A stretch of 64,000 bases of DNA. It comes from Warburgia ugandensis (taxonomy: Eukaryota; Streptophyta; Magnoliopsida; Canellales; Canellaceae). The first letter of the stretch is position 1; every line of letters starts with the position of its first letter. Shown piece by piece: positions 36,353 to 48,686 of the stretch. The stretch spans positions 25,893,426 through 25,957,425 of the forward strand of contig CP141136.1 of the NCBI GenBank assembly GCA_035236585.1. The letters are read 5' to 3'. A model generated the notes under the pieces. It did no database searches. It saw nothing but the letters and a program-made list of their open reading frames with translations, and had not been told where the DNA came from. The translations under genes and the position numbers were made by a program.

Positions 36353-36622
36353 GTAAAAAGAAGAAGAAGAAATTGATGGAGAAGAAGAAAGACAGGAGAA
36401 ACGGTGAGGGACCAACAATTAGAAAGATGGAGATGCTCCATTGAGGCAATTAATGAGAAAGGACAGAGCCGTGATGGTTGGGTGATGAATAATGTACTGC
36501 TAACGGGTGTACTTATAGGCAAGAGAAACAGAGACGGTAATAAATATTTCTCTGCAACTTCGTGCTTCAAATTTTCGAGATTAGACGTAGGAGCAATCAA
36601 GTTGTCTTGATGCCTATGGGAT

Positions 36623-36799
36623 AAAGGGCAGTCCCGGTGCACAAAGTCTCACCTATGCAGCGTTTGGGAAAGGGCAGACTACAAGGGCCTATAATAGGCA
36701 TTTTTACCTCGCATTTTGCAAAAGGCTGATTCTACGCCTTGAACATGCTACCTTAAGGTCACATGACGACAACTTTTACCCTTGCGCCAAGACTCCCTA
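36623..36799 (-). mobile_element. Au-type SINE, nearly full length
   Basis: Minus strand ggagtcttggcgcaagggt to gggactgccctttat, flanked by a 17-bp duplication, cttgatgcctatgggat (36606-36622 and 36800-36816). It lies upstream of receptor-kinase pseudogene 2. Confidence 0.9.
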
Positions 36800-36816
36800 C
36801 TTGATGCCTATGGGAT

Positions 36817-38200
36817 CATCTCAATAATTTCATTAGTACAACCACTATCTTATGAAAAAATAAAAGATGATATCCCTCACCCTTTACATAGACATTATCC
36901 TGACTCCGTGATTCTTTTGGAGTCGTTCTGAGCTACACAACAATCGGTTGAGTTTTATGTTACGAAATAAAATAAAATTTATTTCTTTTATTTTTCTTTT
37001 TTTCTTAAACACAGTCAAGAGTTACGAAGCAAACTACCTAAAAGCTATACTCTGATTCCTAAATCTCTATTTAATAAAAGAGCACTAAACAAGGATTCTT
37101 GGATCAAGGATCATCTGATAAAGACAAAATCGAAAGCAGTGGGATAACCTTGTACACCGTTGATTAAATGTGGCACGTGGATCTCAAAATCTTTGTTACA
37201 AATGAGCCTGACCATGCCTTTCTTCTCAGTACTTCTCATAGTTTAGATAAGAAACCAACTCTCACTTCAATTGACTATTTGTGTGCGTGTTGGCAAAACT
37301 GGATATAATTGTTTTTTTGTGTTTTAGAATATTTCACAACAAAAAATTCTTAAGCAATTAAATCCAGTTTCTTGAACATACATTGACTTCATGCAATCAA
37401 TGCCGTGTTGTCAGTATCGAATCACTAAACCCTTCATTTCTGGCATCTAAAGATTGTAAAATGGATTGTGTAAAATAAAATGACCCACTTACATCCATTA
37501 CTGGGCAAGCATAAGAGGGCTAGAATTGAAACGCTTAGAAATTCCTAATATTGTGATTTTGGTACCTAAGGACATCTTATTGAGGCTGAATTAGATAAAC
37601 GTCTCCGATCCACAAGAAAATGCAGAAAGAGTAGGCACACATCCCATTTTTCTTCAACACAACCCATATAAAGGGTTGTATGGTCTCTCTCTCTCTTAAT
37701 TCCTATGAAAAGAAAGTAAACAGCAGCGGGAAGTTTGGGAATGAAACACTCCAAATACACTGGAAATCTTGTCGAAATGTAAACCGGCAAGGAAACAGGT
37801 GCAGACCTCTCGCGCTCTCTCTCTCTCTTAATAAACAGTACTAGGAGTTTCAGAATTCCTATCAAAAGAAAGTAAAAAACTAGCGGGCAGTTTGAGAATG
37901 AAACAGTCCAAATACACTGGAAATTTTGCAGATATGTAAACTAGCAAGGAAGGAGGTGCAGTTCTTGGGCTTCCATCTGGTACATGTTGAGACCCAGCTC
38001 CAATCCTGTTTCCTCACCATGAACCAATGCATAAAATTAAGAGGAACATCACGGACCAAAATGAATGAAACAAGCAGTCATTCACGTTTACTGATTCTAG
38101 CAACAGTCAAAATACATCCAAACATTTTGGCATGGATTTCTGAAGAAAGTATAGCTTATATGATCTCTAATCAAATATACTCCGAGTATGATAATCAGTA
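36817..38200. repeat. Intergenic region with a ~160-bp tandem duplication
   Basis: No gene recognised. Positions ~37681-37800 and ~37812-37960 are two diverged copies of one unit (shared: aattcctat(g/c)aaaagaaagtaa, aatacactggaaat, gcaaggaa), each beginning with a CT microsatellite. The remainder is AT-rich without recognisable features. Confidence 0.6.
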
Positions 38201-38203
38201 TAA

Positions 38204-38285
38204 TTTTGTGCACTTGGCCGAATTGGTTAAGTGCCCATCTCGCAACCAAGAGGTTGTAGGTTCCAATCTGCTCTGCATTGAAACA
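38204..38285 (+). other. tRNA-like sequence (possible tRNA relic or SINE head)
   Basis: The sequence has an A-box-like tggccgaattggttaag (from 38215) and a B-box-like ggttccaatc (38259-38268) at tRNA spacing. A clean acceptor stem cannot be folded, and no CCA-proximal symmetry is seen, so a functional tRNA is unlikely. A tRNA pseudogene or the head of a different SINE family fits better. Confidence 0.35.
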
Positions 38286-38491
38286 AAAGTGACCCTTGAA
38301 ATCACTGGATGATGCATCCTCCTAATTATAACCATCAATTTGTCTTAAGCAAGGAACCCAGGAATATCACATTATAACTAAGATTTCGAATCAAAGAACA
38401 GTCCCGTCCACTAATTTCATATACAAGTAATCATCAGATTCACATTTGGAGTATCCATTATCAAGAAGACTTAGAAATGGTATCTACAGAT

Positions 38492-41401
38492 TTAGGAGAG
38501 AACAATTTCAGCATTTACCGAGGCTCTAGGAAATCGGAGCAGTTTCTGTGCAAGCTTTGGTAGTAGCTTAGCCTTCTCAGCCCATTTCCTAAAATATACA
38601 TCCTTGGAGATGCTAATGGTCATTCTTTCCAGCACTCTTGAGTTGTTAAGCAACACTTTCACTAGCTCAAGATCATTGTTATGGTACTTCAGGAATCCAT
38701 CCACACCAAGACTTGCATTCTCGAGGGGGTAAATCCAGTCCCCTCCTAGAAAGTTGAATATCTGAATAGTCTTGAGGTGTCGTAGAGGGTGAGAGAAAGA
38801 AAGCTCTAGTGATCCCCAGTATCCTCTTTCATCATAATCATATAAGTCCTAAATATCATATTAGGAGAAACTGTTACATATGATTATCAGAAGTTGTAGA
38901 CATAAAAGAAATATAGATGAAATGTGATATTATTATCATAGTACAATTTTAAGATACACACCTCTACTCCAGCCAATGCACAGTTATCTTCCTTTGAGTC
39001 CTTACTTATAATAAGAGTATCAATGTTACAAGAACCTCTTAGCAAATGGGCAATCCCTGGAAGCTCCCATTTACTCAATCCCAGCCTCAGTTCCAGACAT
39101 GTAGCATTGATAGAAACACTATCTTGCCTTTGTAACTCTCTTACAAACAGAACCTGCTTAAACAGAATGAAGAAGAACAACCATTAAAAATGATGATTCT
39201 CTATACGGCTGTAGTCCATTGCATGACATTGACACTCATTTGACAGATTATTTGCCAAGGCATCAAAAGTTAACGTCTTAAATATAATAGGAAAGAATGT
39301 GTTAAAAACAATTGAATGGCATAAATGGTTAAATTCTTCATTAGCTTTACATCCACAAAGAAAAGAGAGAGAGAGAGATAAATGCTTCAAGTTTAAAATA
39401 TACTTGCTAATGATTTCCGCATATTTGTTTGGTATGGACTGCCAAAATTAATCATACAATTAGCAATTTGGCCAAGAAAAAGGAAAGCACATGCTTCAAT
39501 CCAGGGCAGGATAGTTTCGGTCATCAGTAGCATTTAGTGGTCATACAAAATAGAAGGGGGTTTTTATGGTGTTTTATTGGGAAGGATCTTTTTGGTTCAT
39601 TTTATCATGCTAGTCCCCTGAACCCCACTGAGGAAAAGGAAGAAGATAGAGCTTTTTCCCCATAAGTGTCAAGTAGATGAATCTTAGAGGAATGCAGAGA
39701 GAAATGAGCAACCAACAAAAGTAACAACAGAGAATTATGTCTTCATCATCTATCAACAATCTAATTCAGTGGCATAAGAGAAACTGTTGAAGTTCCATGT
39801 GATTTCAACAGATATGCAAATAAGGAAATGATCAAATTAAGACATTGCACTAAGATGATATCAGTCTGTAAGCCCACTTAATGGGTTTCATCTTGCACTG
39901 CATGCATATGAAAAAAATTTCTCTCAGGGGATCCCAGACCTCAGATCACGGCCATGCAAGAGGATGACTAGAACACACAAAAACCATTTTCTCTGTTAAC
40001 CAATTTCTTGCAAAGCACTGACTTGGTTATAAAACTGTCTGTCCATGAGATAGATACATGACGATTCATCTAGAGTGAGTACATAAAGTGGAAACTCCAG
40101 ATAAATGATACAATCATTCACATCTCCAAAATGGAGACTGTAAAGGCCCATGAGCAACAAGTACTCAGTGTAAGATGCCAGTGCGAACATATAATAGTAT
40201 CTGCAATAAGATCACTCCTGGAGATGATATTAACATCTGACAGACACAGACAAGACCACTCGTGATAAATTGAAAATAGATGGGCGACATTAGCAATCCC
40301 TTGTTCAGTTCTGGTCATCAACTACTACATATGCTTTAAATCTTATTTGACGATTACAAGTAAAGCAAGAATGTCCACCAAACCTACCTGGATGCACCAA
40401 CTGCAGAGTTTAAGATGTTTAGCATGCCGAAGATTGTCAAGAAGCTTCTTCAATATATTGTCATAGTGATCACCACAGATCACACTGTCATTTGTAAGCA
40501 TTTCCTCCAAATGAATGTTGACTTCCACAAGAGCTGACAAGTCCTTTACCAAATAGTTTATCCTCAGTGTAGCCCCTTGTAATTCCAAGCACAAGAGGTT
40601 AGGAGCATAAATCTCAACTTGGGTGCCTGCTTTACCAGCATTGTAATAGTCTATTATCCTTAATCTTCTAAGTTTCCGATTCACAGCAAAGATGTTAAGA
40701 GCACTTCTCCTATTGCAGTCCACTATAGTCAATTCCTCAAGGTGCGGGCAACTGGAAGTTAGATCCTTAACCATGTTGCTGCCTAATTCAAGCTGCACAA
40801 GTGTCAGAAATTTAAGTGCGCTTAAACTCATGGAAGAAGGCAAGTTGAGATCACAATGCTTCAGTGTCAGTGCTTCCAGTGATCCACAATGAAACAAACA
40901 GCTAGGCAACTCATATGGATCACAATCAGTAACATCTGCATCCACAAATTCTCCACTGACACAGTCCAAATGGAATTGCTCAACATTATGCTTTACCACA
41001 TAGTCGACCCAAGAATCAACTCGAAGAGCATAATCTTCCTCATATTCAAAGCTGATATGAAATTGCCGAATCTTTGAATCCTCATGAAGGGCTATTATTT
41101 TGTCCACAAAGCTAACAATGTCTTTTACACTTCTCAGTCGGGGATCTCCAAAATCCATGTTCCAGATGGATTTCCATAAGGATCTCCATCTTCTTGACAA
41201 AAGGCTTGTCCTAATTGCATCTTCCATTGTCAAGAAAGACAGGATATGTAGCAGAATAGAATCAGGTAAACCGCTAACAAGGTCACCATCATCTTCCTTA
41301 TTTTCCTTTCTTTGTTTAAAGCTCTTGCCTTGTTTACTGCGAATCTCCTCCATAACGTCAAGTTCTTTATGTTCTTCAGCTGTAAGAACAGTTCCAACCA
41401 T
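38492..41401 (-). CDS. F-box/LRR/FBD protein 1, three coding exons
   Basis: Probable substrate-recognition subunit of an SCF (SKP1-Cullin-F-box) E3 ligase; the substrate is unknown. Exons: 41401-40388, 39153-38962, 38848-38492; introns are 1,234 and 113 bp, both phase 0 with GT-AG ends. The product is 520 residues. The F-box is at ~42-82 (LPDSILLHILSFLTMEDAIR, then SRRWRSLWKS). Leucine-rich repeats follow (~150-340; DLNLPSSMSLSALKFLTLVQ). The C-terminus is FBD-like (~420-520; LELVKVLLNNSRVLERMTIS, FPRASVNAEI). The start is the first ATG after a 5'-UTR acceptor and directly follows an upstream stop codon. Its closest relative in the window is the gene at 47430-50250, with matching intron positions. 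No frame defect is seen, so it is probably functional. Confidence 0.88.
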
Positions 41402-41413
41402 TTATCCTGCTAG

Positions 41414-42737
41414 AAAACAAAAACCAACTACAATAATCCACTTCTAATTTTCTAAGCCCTTCAACTGCAATAAGAGTATCTCAGTCCATCTTACTGTATC
41501 TGAAGACAATCAATTACAAGTAGCCACTTCAACTGCAGTAGGGAAAACTCTACCCATTCAAGCTGTAAGAAAACCAACTACAAAAGATCATTACAAAGTT
41601 AATATGGGATGAAAAACAAACAATAGAATTCTAGAATAGCAGGAAAAAGCACATCAATAGCATGTCATGCATGTGTAGCTGTTGGAAACTAGCATTTTGG
41701 GGTTTCAAAGAAGGATTGATGAAGAACTTTAAGATGAGGCAGAGAAAGTAATTTTTATGTTCATCGAGCATTTCAATCCATCTGCTCTATTTGAATACAA
41801 ACAATTCCAAAAACCCACTTCTACTGTTGCAAAGAACAGCACTGCCATTTCAAGCTGTAAAACAACCAAGTTCACAAAATCATTAGAATGATCAATAGGA
41901 TAACAAACCAAAAACTGTACAGAACGGCGCAGAAGGGACACAGTGACAAGTGATACATGTATTGCTATTAGAGAAACTACCATTTTGGGGTTTTCTAAGA
42001 TTAATTGATAGAGAATTTTGAGATGAGGCAGAGGAAAAAAGCTTGTTACAGTCAGTACATAACATGAACATTTTCCATGTCTTCAACTGCAATTGGAGTA
42101 TCTCAATCCATCCACTCCATCTGAATACCCCCAATTCCAAGACCCCGCTTCAAATTAAGTAAAAACAGCTCTAAGATTCAAGCTAAACACAACCAACTAT
42201 ACAAGATCAGTCCAAAGCCAATATGGCATGGAAAAAAACAAAAAATGTACAAAATAGTGCAAAAGGAACCCAGTGACAGTTGATACACGTATGCCTGTTG
42301 CAGAAACTAGCATTTGGGGGTCTAAAAAGATGGAGCTATACAGAATTTTGGATTAGGCAAAGTAAAAAGCTTGGTGCAACAAGAGCGTGTCGTCCATCTA
42401 CTCCATTTGAACACAACGAATTCCAAGACCCCACTTCAAATTTAGTAGAAGCAGCTCTAGCATTCAAGCTATAACACCACGAACTACAGAAAACCAAACA
42501 AAATCAATATGGGATGAATAACAACCAACAGAACCGTATCTAGCAAATAACATGCCATGCATGAATTGCTATTGCAGAAACTAGCACTTTGTGGTTTATC
42601 AGGAGTTTTACAGGATTTCAAAAGAACAAATTTGTTGGAATTAGTACAAAAGTGAGCTTTCAGAAGCTATGAAAGTGAAAGCAGCAATAAGAAACAGAAA
42701 ACAAGAGCAAAATCATTCACTGGGTTGATGATCTTAC
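41414..42737 (-). repeat. 5'-UTR intron of F-box gene 1, four ~300-bp tandem repeats
   Basis: Four diverged tandem units: ~41474-41764, 41765-42094, 42095-42382 and 42383-42660. Each begins near (g)ag(t/c)atctcaatccatct and contains a run resembling ttccaagaccccacttca, then gcatgtgtagctgttg-like and gaaactagca(t/c)ttt blocks. They fill nearly the whole predicted intron between the non-coding exon and the start codon. Confidence 0.7.
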
Positions 42738-42840
42738 CTCTGATTGCCATAGAAAGGGACGTTGATGAATTTGAGAGAGAAGACGAGGAGGAAACGGGAA
42801 AAGAAAGTCGAACCCGGAAATTGGCTGCAAAAAGAACATG
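42738..42840 (-). promoter_or_regulatory. Predicted 5'-UTR exon with six-codon upstream ORF
   Basis: On the minus strand the exon ends ATGGCAATCAGAG|GTAAGAT, a strong donor at 42737. The acceptor is ctag|cag|GATAAATGG just before the F-box start. Joined either way (TAG or CAG acceptor, three bases apart) the small ORF reads M-A-I-R-A-G-stop or M-A-I-R-G-stop. Its TAA touches the ATG of the F-box protein. The 5' end of the exon is a guess; no transcript is available. Confidence 0.5.
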
Positions 42841-43650
42841 CGGAATATATGCGTCCGCCCATGGCAAAATATGGCCCGGGCTTGGGCCCAATAGCTGAGC
42901 TCCACATTCTCCTGAGACCCATATTTGTGGTTTCTACTAGGCCCACAGGGCCAAAACCATATAGGCCCCACTTTTGGGTGATCAGGCCTGTTGTGCAGCC
43001 CAAAATCATGGATTGGATGATCATGGTCAGGAGATATATATATATTTTTTAAACAGAGGATAGGGGGACTCAAGCTTACACCCTTGATCAGCCTCAAACT
43101 CGTGACTTTCACAATTGAGGCTCACTCTTATGCTGCTTCACCACACTCACACATCTTGGACAAATGCATTCTTTTGTTGATGAAAACAGACTATAAAAAT
43201 CTTTATATATTTTCCTAGATGGCAGATCATGCAAACCTCATAATTTTAGATCTATGAAACATCTAAAGTCTGAGAAATCAGATAAACGGACCTGATCAAC
43301 TAATGTGGTAACTCCATATGCAAAGTGGGAGCGCCCTAACTAGCCGGGTAGTGTAGTGGCATCGCTAATTGGATTGATTAACTTGTTGAGTGAATTAATG
43401 TGAATCCTCCTTTGATTGGGGCCCTATTTGACCAAGAGAGGGAGGTGTGTGGGGGATGCAGTTGAATTAATTGTTAAGTGAGCAGCAAATTTGAGGAATC
43501 TAATTTTGTAGAATATTTTTCACCTGAAAATTTGATTAAAAATAGGGGAGAATTGAAGCCAGAGGTTAAACAAGCAAGCATTCCAGTCTAGCCTCATTAA
43601 ATGAGAGGTCAAGTCCCACCTATTGAATTTTTTTTAAGTAATAAGATGAA
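42841..43650. other. Intergenic region upstream of F-box gene 1
   Basis: Presumably includes the promoter of F-box gene 1. The ORFs here overlap on both strands without a known domain. A short tatatatatatttttt run lies at 43034-43050. No gene is supported. Confidence 0.45.
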
Positions 43651-43774
43651 GGGCAGCCTCAGTGCACAAGCACCCGCCTTACCTACATGTTTGCAAATGG
43701 CTGTTTTCATGCCTTAAACCTGCGATATCAAGGTCACATAACGACAACTTTTACCGTTGCGCCAAGGTTCCCCT
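43651..43774 (-). mobile_element. Au-type SINE with internal deletion
   Basis: Minus strand ggggaaccttggcgcaacgg to gaggctgccc. The stretch usually spelled cctactataggcccttgtgg...cccc is missing from the middle, leaving ~124 bp. Confidence 0.8.
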
Positions 43775-44710
43775 TCTATTCTAATCCATAACCTATGAGT
43801 ATAATATTCATTCGATGGTTTTCAGCTTCTTCTGTTTCTTCCCGACCAAGTAATGTAACCATTCTTTTGCCTTTTTCATCCACCAACCCATGATTTGATA
43901 ACTAAAAGCCCCATCGGGCCCTTCCATAGAAGTGACTCCACAATTTATACAAGGGGGCTCACCTTGGGATGATCCAACCCGCTCATCCGAATGCGGCTAT
44001 GGACGAATAGTGGTACCGACAGTATGCAGATTGGATAATTCTAGCATCTTAAAGACAGAACAAGCATATGAACATGGAGGATCATGCAAAGGCGGGACCT
44101 GTAATTAAAGTTTTATTAAAGATCATGGAAGCAAACATCGATTGGCAAGGCTTATATATCCTGTTTTCCGGATTATAACAAGGATTATTCGAGTATGATC
44201 CCATAAGCCTGGATTATACAAGCCTAGCAAATAGGGGCCTAAGTACAGATAAATTACTTCGAATACAGCCGGCTTTGGATTATACAAGCCTCGCAATTAG
44301 ATTATCCCATAATAAGAAACTTAAGTTCAAATTACTCGGCCCATTAGTCAAGCAAGATTCTTATGGTTAGGCATGACAAGCAGTAGTATATTGCAATATG
44401 CTGTCACTGATCAGTCCTGCAAGTAGAAAGTTTCAGAGATATCACACACGCCCACACACACAGAGAGAACTGAAAAGCAAGTGATGTGGGTGCCTGGAAT
44501 CTTGCTCCAGTTGAAATAAGGATCATTGGCTGCAACTCAGGAAGACTCACAGAAAACACTCATACATTGAAACATATGTCTGTGAATATATTGAACAGAG
44601 GAAAGTACTATGCACAACAGAGCAGATAAAATCTATAAACATAATTCCTGTCTCCTGTTCTTCATGATATACAAGTCCCAATTTGATATGATTACAATTG
44701 CAGCTATGCT

Positions 44711-44894
44711 AGAAAGGGAGCCTTGGCACAAAGGTAAAAGTTGTCATCATGTGACCTTGAGGTTACAGGTTCAAGGCGTGAAAACAGCCTCTTGCAAAAA
44801 TACAATGTAAAGCTGCATACTATAGGCCCTTGTGGGCCGCCCCTTCCCCGGACCCCACATGGACAGGAGCTTCATGCAGCTGGGCTGCCCTTTT
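44711..44894 (+). mobile_element. Au-type SINE, best preserved in window
   Basis: Full-length pattern: ggagccttggcacaaaggt (A box), ggttcaaggcg (B box), cagcctcttgcaaaaatac, cccttgtgggccgcccc, gggctgcccttttt. It is flanked by the 19-bp duplication ttacaattgcagctatgct (44692-44710 and 44895-44913). Confidence 0.93.
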
Positions 44895-44913
44895 TTACAA
44901 TTGCAGCTATGCT

Positions 44914-47429
44914 CTAGCATCTTAGCATAAATTAGTGAATCATGAATCTTGACACTGGATTGTATCTGGGCTTTTGGCAAGTACAATGTGAGCGATGACC
45001 AATCTCAGTGAACAAGAACATGATGGGAATCTTATAATCTTCGATTGCCATGCTTACTCATTTAATTCCACTCCAAAAAACTGTGAAGTGGAAGAGATAT
45101 TATACGTCAATCATTGGTTATTGTACTTGGGGCCAAACTCACACTTTTGAGAAAAGAAATTTTTAACAGCTTTTCAGCCAAAACAAACATGACTTGAGTG
45201 GATAAAATGAGTACCTCAGAAGAAATACACAGTTAATGCCTATTTTTCATTCTTTTTCTCCTTCACTACCAGAGTTATTAATGCTGTCACCCATAGAAAC
45301 TTTGACAATTACCAAATTATACTCAATCATTCAACAATGGCAAATAGATTTCGCTGATGATTCAATTCATATTAGAAGCTGATAGCAGAAATTCTTTACG
45401 GGCATCCGAAATTCAGATTTCCCAAGCAGCAAACTCATATATCCATGAAATCCTCTCCTGGTGCCTCCTCATGCACACTTTTCTCTGTATCTTGAATCCA
45501 CCCTACCAATCCTCAATGAATTCTTTAACAAAGCTAGAGATCACCGAATACATAGAACACTCATCCAAGCCCTTCTTCAGAGGAGATTTTAATATCACAA
45601 TTTAGTCAAGACTAAATGGATATTTTCTCTTTTCCAAGTTGAAGTGCTTCCAAACCAGTTATTGAAAGGACAAGCAAGCAGTTGGCAACTTGGAAGAGAA
45701 GCTACCTCCTTTAGGAAAGAAATCATCTTCCTAATGCCTTCAAAGACATGCCCTCATTGACAGTAAAGAGGTCTCAAAGCCTTCAGAGAACATGATATGA
45801 CGGTTGGCAACATAAGGTTAAAAGACAAGGCGCACTGAGGACATGGCCTTAAAAGGTTTGGAAGGCTATTGTAGGTTCAATTTGCACCTAAGGCTATGGA
45901 AAATGCATTGAAAATGTTCAATGCAAAGTTGAGAGGGACTTGGGAAGCAAGAATGGAAGTAGAAAATACCCTCATTTACCGCAAAGAGCTACCAATGACT
46001 TTGAAGAACCATGATATTACGATCTGCAACATAAAGTTAAAGACAAGGCACTTTGAGGACATGGCTTTGGAAGGTTGAGAGGGTTATTTTCAGTGTAGAA
46101 GCCTCTCAAACATGTTTTGAAGCATTAAAGAGGGGGTGCAAAAACAAGGAAGAGAGGTGAAGGGAAAATGGAGGGATTGAATACTTGAGAAAACTGAATG
46201 TGGTGATATTGCACCGTATAGCACCTCTTGACAAGTTAAGATGGAAAAATACTCTCAAATAACATCACTTATGTATATATGCCCTACTTCATAATAATGG
46301 GAAGTTCTCTTATCAGGTTTAGGTTCAGGTCAGTGGCAGTCTGTTGTTTTGGCCCCTGAGAAATTCAATTAAGGGGTTAGGATTTACAAGAGCATTTAAT
46401 TGGGTAGCTCAGCTTGTTTTATGGTATCAAAGCATTTCTAGGTTAATGGTCCATAAGGAAAATATTTGCCATAGTGACGAAGTATAGTTTTTGAAGGATC
46501 TGTATGAGTTTTGATCTTTAGGAGCAAGATATAAAAATTTGAATGAGAACTTTGATCAGGTATCAAACTGAATCGATGCTATACAATGACTGACATGTGA
46601 ACTTTTCATTAACTTGGGCTAGTGAAGAGACTTTCTTATTGACTCCCGGAAAAGATCCGAAACTCCTACAAGAACTAAGCCATGGGAAAAGACAATGTTA
46701 AGAAAGTGGTCATATTACATCTTTCCTTCTTTCTAATCTTCATGTTCAAAGCCATACAATAAAATTATCCTTCATTGTACCATTCTAAAATCCAAGTATA
46801 AATGTACTAAGATCTATCTTGTCCTCACCTGGCCCCCTTCTCTTACAAACATTAAGACAATAATTCAACATTCAGAATTCTTCACATATTATGCAATTAA
46901 TTGTAAGTTTATCAATACTGTAGCAGATACAGTTTCACCCATACATTTCCATGCGGAGTACACGTATAGGAACAAGAATGGCATGACAATAGCAGAACAC
47001 AACATAACAGAGAATCTCAAACAAAAAAAGTTAATGCACACTTAAATCACAAATGACATCTGGCAAGAGCAAAATCAATGATAAACAAGTACCACCAAGT
47101 ATAAGTTCTTAAGAGATTATCACGTCCCACCCAAAAGAATAAATTCTCCAAGTGTAAGTAAGACCTGAGATTGATAATGCCCCGCGAATATCAAAATCAC
47201 CATGAAATCAGCATACATGATTACACCATATGTACAGAAAGCCATATTAGGAGTGTATTCACAAGTAATAATACCTTGGACAGTATTTCCTATTTCTGGA
47301 ATCAGACTACCATATTTTCTATATACAGAGAAAGCAACTTTTTTTCTGTATGCCGGCCCTAATCAGGATAAGATCTTGACAATGATGATGATGGTGACAA
47401 ACAGAAAAGATGAAATCAATACCACTGTT
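44914..47429. other. Intergenic region between the two F-box genes
   Basis: No gene recognised. Positions ~45743-45870 and ~45968-46078 are two diverged copies of one ~115-bp unit (shared: ccctcatt, gcaacataa(g/a)gtta, gaggacatgg). A 60-codon plus-strand ORF at 45896-46078 overlaps the second copy but has no known domain and may be chance. Confidence 0.5.
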
Positions 47430-48645
47430 CTATTTGCACAAGAATAACACTTCTGCTTGAGATGAAGCTCTTGGCAAAACAAGCATTTTCTGTGTAACCT
47501 CCAGTAAGAGCTGCGGCCATTCTTCTACCTTCACAAAGTGTGGTTTCTCGAAGATGTGGATGGTCATTTTCTCTAATACTAAAGAATTCTTCAGCAAAAA
47601 TTTCACTAGCTTTATCTTTTTCTCCTGCTTGTTGAGATATCTTCTAACAATGCTACTGTCAAGTGATGACCCTAAACCCCCTCCCATGAAATCCAATATC
47701 TTAACTGTCTTGAGGTGATGTTGTAGACAAGGAAACAAGGATTTCTGTGATTCCCAATGTTGTCTTTTATCGAAGTCAAATCTTTGCATGAACTCTTCAT
47801 CAAACTGGAAATTCAAGTACCATATTTTAGACATTATACAGAACAAATTATAAAGAGCTAGGAAAGTTGAAATGCAGATATAGCCAAAAGCTAAAGAAAT
47901 TTGGCACAGTCAAATGGTACTCACATTTCTGGGCTGGAACGTAGGGACTACCTCTATGACAAGAGCCTCGAGATCAGGTAAACTTCTCAGCAAACTAGCT
48001 ATTCCTGGGAGTTCCCATTTCTTCAATCCTGTCTCTAGTACCAGACACTTATGCTTGGAGAGGGGAGGCCGCCGATTTCTGAATTCCCATATTGACAACA
48101 CCTTCAGGACAAGCCAGTTAAGAATGGTAAACTCCAACCCCAAACAAAATAACAATTAGCAGCTATTGATTTCTTGAATCTCAGAACTTTGCTAGAAGGA
48201 TTTGCACAATATCCAGCCAAAAAATCAGGCAATTTCACATGTGGACTTAAGGAGAATTCAATGGTTACCTTATGAACAAAAATCAGCTGAAACTACAAAA
48301 AAACAAATACCATTAACTAGTCCTAAGCGACACGGGTTTTGAACAAGAGGAAACATGAGCACCTAAAAGGATTAGATTGCTTATTCTCTTCGATAAATGG
48401 CACGGTTATCTATAGCTGTCTTTACATGCTTAGATGACTTCTAACAGGGGAAGGCTTCTTGAACTTGCAGATGTATTGAGGGAGACTTTGCATTGTAAAG
48501 CAGGGCATTGGGTGCAATTGAGTCACTTGAGAAGCCAATGCGCAGGTATCAGTGTATGAGAAGTCCTCTCTTCATCATATGGACCATTTTCCACTAAAGG
48601 GCTGTCAGCATGGCGCAATTTTCTATCTATCTATCTATCTATCTA

Positions 48646-48686
<41 letters not shown>

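Larger units (their letters stand above)
34249..36441 (-). pseudogene. LRR-XII receptor-like kinase pseudogene 2
   Basis: Tandem paralogue of the pseudogene at 25542-32148. It starts at 36441 with a signal peptide (MEHLHLSNCW, then a leucine-rich core). LRRs at 36240-35400 include LGDGIPPRLGNFSSLPSLSL and GSIPYDRGRLVRLQFFGL. A membrane segment plus YWRRKSRKKPPS follows at ~35080-35015, then a kinase N-lobe near 34990-34780. The catalytic loop reads IVHLDLKSINIHFDD (HRD changed to HLD), with GDFGLLKLL near 34570. The C-terminus ends KDLYLGTGIYQQR with a stop at 34251-34249. Frameshifts, missing LRRs and SINEs (35240-35356, 36246-36352) inactivate it. Confidence 0.82.

Noticed and set aside
42717-43112. 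131-codon minus-strand ORF upstream of F-box gene 1
   Set aside because: Overlaps other open frames and the predicted 5'-UTR exon; no domain and no good splice link in that frame.
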